From Ptiloglossa arizonensis (taxonomy: Eukaryota; Arthropoda; Insecta; Hymenoptera; Colletidae), in assembly GCF_051014685.1 (NCBI RefSeq), contig NW_027478764.1:124001-188000 (forward strand): a DNA stretch of 64,000 nucleotides, in the 5' to 3' direction. This document shows positions 62,301 through 64,000 of the stretch, in pieces. The notes below the pieces were generated by a model, which saw only the letters and a list, made by a program, of their open reading frames with translations, had not been told where the DNA came from and searched no databases. Each line of letters starts with the position of its first letter. The first letter of the stretch is position 1. A program made the position numbers and the translations under genes.

Positions 62301-64000
62301 TACAACGGTATGTGTAGTTTTCCCTCAGGCCGTTCCAGTTATTCGTTTCGAGCATCAGAACTGCGAAAATTTTGAGTTTCTCAAGCGTTTCTTACCTCCA
62401 AACTGCCATATCTCGCGAACGGATTGAACAATCCGCAAAATTTCTGTTGCATCTGAAAGTAGAAACTCGCCCGATTACAACGGTAGGTGTAGTTTTCCCC
62501 TAGGCCGTTCTAGTTATTCGTTTCAAGCATCAGAACTGCGCAAATTTTGAGTTTCTCATGCGTTTCTTACCTCCAAACTGCCATATCTCGCGAACGGATT
62601 GACCAATCCGCAAAATTTCTGTTGCATCTGAAAGTACAAACTCGCCCGATTACAACGGTGTGTAGTTTTCCCCTAGGCCGTTCCAGTTATTCATTTCGAG
62701 CATCAGAACTGCGAAAATTTTGAGTTTCATAAGCGTTTCTTACCTCCAAACTGCCATATCTCGCGAACGGATTGACCGATCCGCAAAATTTCTGTTGCTT
62801 CTGAAAGTAAAAACTCGCCCGATTACAACGGTATGTGTAGTTTTCCCCTGGGCCGTTCCAGTTATTCGTTTCGAGCATCAGAGTTGCGAAAATTTTGAGT
62901 TTCTCGAGCGTTTCTTACCTCCAAGCTGCCATATCTCGCGAACGGATTGACCAATCCGCGTAATTTCTGTTGCATCCGAAAGTAGAAACTCGCCCGATTA
63001 CATCGGTATGCGTACTTTTCCCCTAGGCCGTTCTAGTTATTCGTTTCGAGCATCAGAACTGCGAAAATTTTGAGTTTCTCGAGCGTTTCTTACCTCCAAA
63101 CTGCCACATCTCGCGAACGGATTGTCCAATCCGCAAAGTTTCTGTTGCATCTGAAAGTAGAAACTCGCCCGATTACAACGGTATGTGTAGTTTTCCCCTA
63201 GGCCGCTCCAGTTATTCGTTTCGAGCATCAGAAGTGCGAAAATTTTGAGTTTCTCGAGCGTTTCTTACCTTCAAACTGCCATATCTCGCGAACGTATTGA
63301 CCAATCCGCATAATTTCTGTTGCATTTGAAAGTAGAAACTCGCTCGATTACAACGGTATGCGCACTTTTCCCCTAGGCCGTTCTAGTTATTCGTTTCGAG
63401 CATCAGAACTGCGAAAATTTTGAGTTTCTCAAGCGTTTCTTATCTCCAAACTGCCATATCTCGCGAACGGATTGATCAATCCGCAAAATTTCTATTGCAT
63501 CTGAAAGTAGAAACTCGCCCGATTACAACGGTAGATGCAGTTTTCCCCTAGGCCGTTCTAGTTATTCGTTTCGAGCATCAGAAATTCGAAAATTTTGAGT
63601 TCCTCAAGCGTTTCTTACCTCCAAACTGCCATATCTCGCGAACGGATTGACCAATTCGCGTAATTTCTGTTGCATCCGAAAGTAGAAACTCGCCCGATTA
63701 CAACGGTATGCGTACTTCTCCCCTAGGCCGTTCTAGTCATTCGTTTCGAGCATCAGAACTGCGAAAATTTTGAGTTTCTCATGCGTTTCTTACTTCCAAA
63801 CTGCCATATCTCGCGAACGGATTGACCAATCCGCAACATTTCTGTTGCATCTGAAAGTAGAAACTCGCCCGATTACAACGGTGTGTAGTTTTCCCCTAGG
63901 CCGTTCCAGTTATTCATTTCGAGCATCAGAACTGCGAAAATTTTGAGTTTCATAAGCGTTTCTTACCTCCAAACTGCCATATCTCGCGAACGGATTGACC
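59341..64000 (+). repeat. 18-monomer unit of 3,146 bp, second copy truncated by window end
   Basis: Bases 59341-60854 recur at 62487-64000 with offset 3,146, which is 18 x 175 minus two 2-bp deletions. Markers are ttcaagcatcagaactgcg followed by caaattttgag, the 173-bp units at 59513/62659 and 60736/63882, ggattgtccaatcc, and ggtagatgcag at about 60383 and 63532. It combines units of the 6-monomer block with the ggtagatgcag/173-bp/linker cassette and lacks X, Y and Z. It therefore shares a length class with the 18-monomer unit at 4.6-10.4 kb but not its composition. Confidence 0.8.

Larger units (their letters stand above)
1..64000 (+). repeat. 175-bp tandem satellite array filling the window
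   Basis: Landmarks such as ctgttgcat, tctcgcgaacgg and cgaaaattttgag recur every 175 bp in one orientation throughout. If monomers start at ctgttgcat, the window holds 365 full units plus 161 bp. The 36-bp deficit against 175n is fully explained by ten 173-bp monomers, single-base deletions near 8003, 45629, 54626 and 56550, and a net -12 patch at 11.06-13.42 kb. There are no inversions and no foreign insertions. Monomers differ mainly by shared diagnostic substitutions, so the array is organised in higher-order repeats. Known biology: satellites of 150-180 bp with HORs are typical of centromeres and pericentromeres, and I infer such a location. A subtelomeric or interstitial heterochromatic array is equally compatible with the sequence. 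I do not recognise the family. Confidence 0.98.

Noticed and set aside
1..64000. CRISPR array or other prokaryotic repeat system
   Set aside because: There are no short repeats separated by unique spacers. The whole 175-bp unit is repeated, with no cas-like genes and no leader.
1..64000. Assigning the satellite to a named family or species
   Set aside because: I do not recognise the monomer, and no flanking unique sequence is present. A database search of the 175-bp consensus would decide this and cannot be run here.

Overview
The window is one uninterrupted block of eukaryote-type satellite DNA. It is a head-to-tail array of a 175-bp monomer, about 44% G+C, in a single orientation from base 1 to base 64000. 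I count 365 complete monomers plus 161 bp of another. I find no gene, RNA gene, transposon, CRISPR array or unique spacer. The length accounting closes exactly: 365 x 175 + 161 = 64036, and the 36 missing bases are all explained. Ten monomers are 173 bp (-20), four places have 1-bp deletions (-4), and one indel-rich patch at 11.06-13.42 kb is net -12. This leaves no room for an unrecognised net insertion.

Organism: a nucleosome-sized monomer, higher-order repeats (HORs) and tens of kilobases of homogenised array are typical of centromeric or pericentromeric (or subtelomeric) heterochromatin in eukaryotes. I do not recognise the satellite family and cannot name the species. The monomer consensus has 13 CpGs in 175 bp (observed/expected about 1.6). 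That argues against long residence in a CpG-methylated germline and mildly favours an invertebrate or another lineage with little CpG methylation.

Layout: 0.25-3.9 kb is a 6-monomer HOR (1,050 bp). About 4.6-10.4 kb is an 18-monomer HOR (3,150 bp) built from an X-Y-Z trimer (525 bp). 11.06-13.42 kb has the same content but about two dozen small indels, probably an assembly or consensus artefact. 13.4-19.7 kb is a 21-monomer HOR (3,673 bp). 19.9-21.8 kb is a recent 11-monomer tandem duplication. 22.84-23.33 kb is a marker block that recurs at 39.6, 43.8 and 47.7 kb. 23.33-37.38 kb is a second copy of 0.95-16.04 kb. 37.4-47.7 kb holds further X/Y/Z material in 3-, 24- and 22-monomer duplications. 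48.1-57.7 kb is a compositionally distinct sub-array with private variants and 9- and 11-monomer HORs. At 57.72 kb the array returns to the sequence that opens the window. 59.34-64.0 kb is an 18-monomer unit of 3,146 bp whose second copy runs off the end.

Nothing acts as a gene here. Any biological function would lie in the repeat itself: a conserved 16-bp dyad, a CENP-B-box-like 17-mer, A4T4/A4T3 tracts and an alternating purine-pyrimidine tract in each monomer, laid out at nucleosome spacing. Short open frames (60-117 codons) occur on both strands. They are by-products of the repeat: 175 is not a multiple of 3, so the frame rotates at every monomer and no frame stays open for more than about two monomers.
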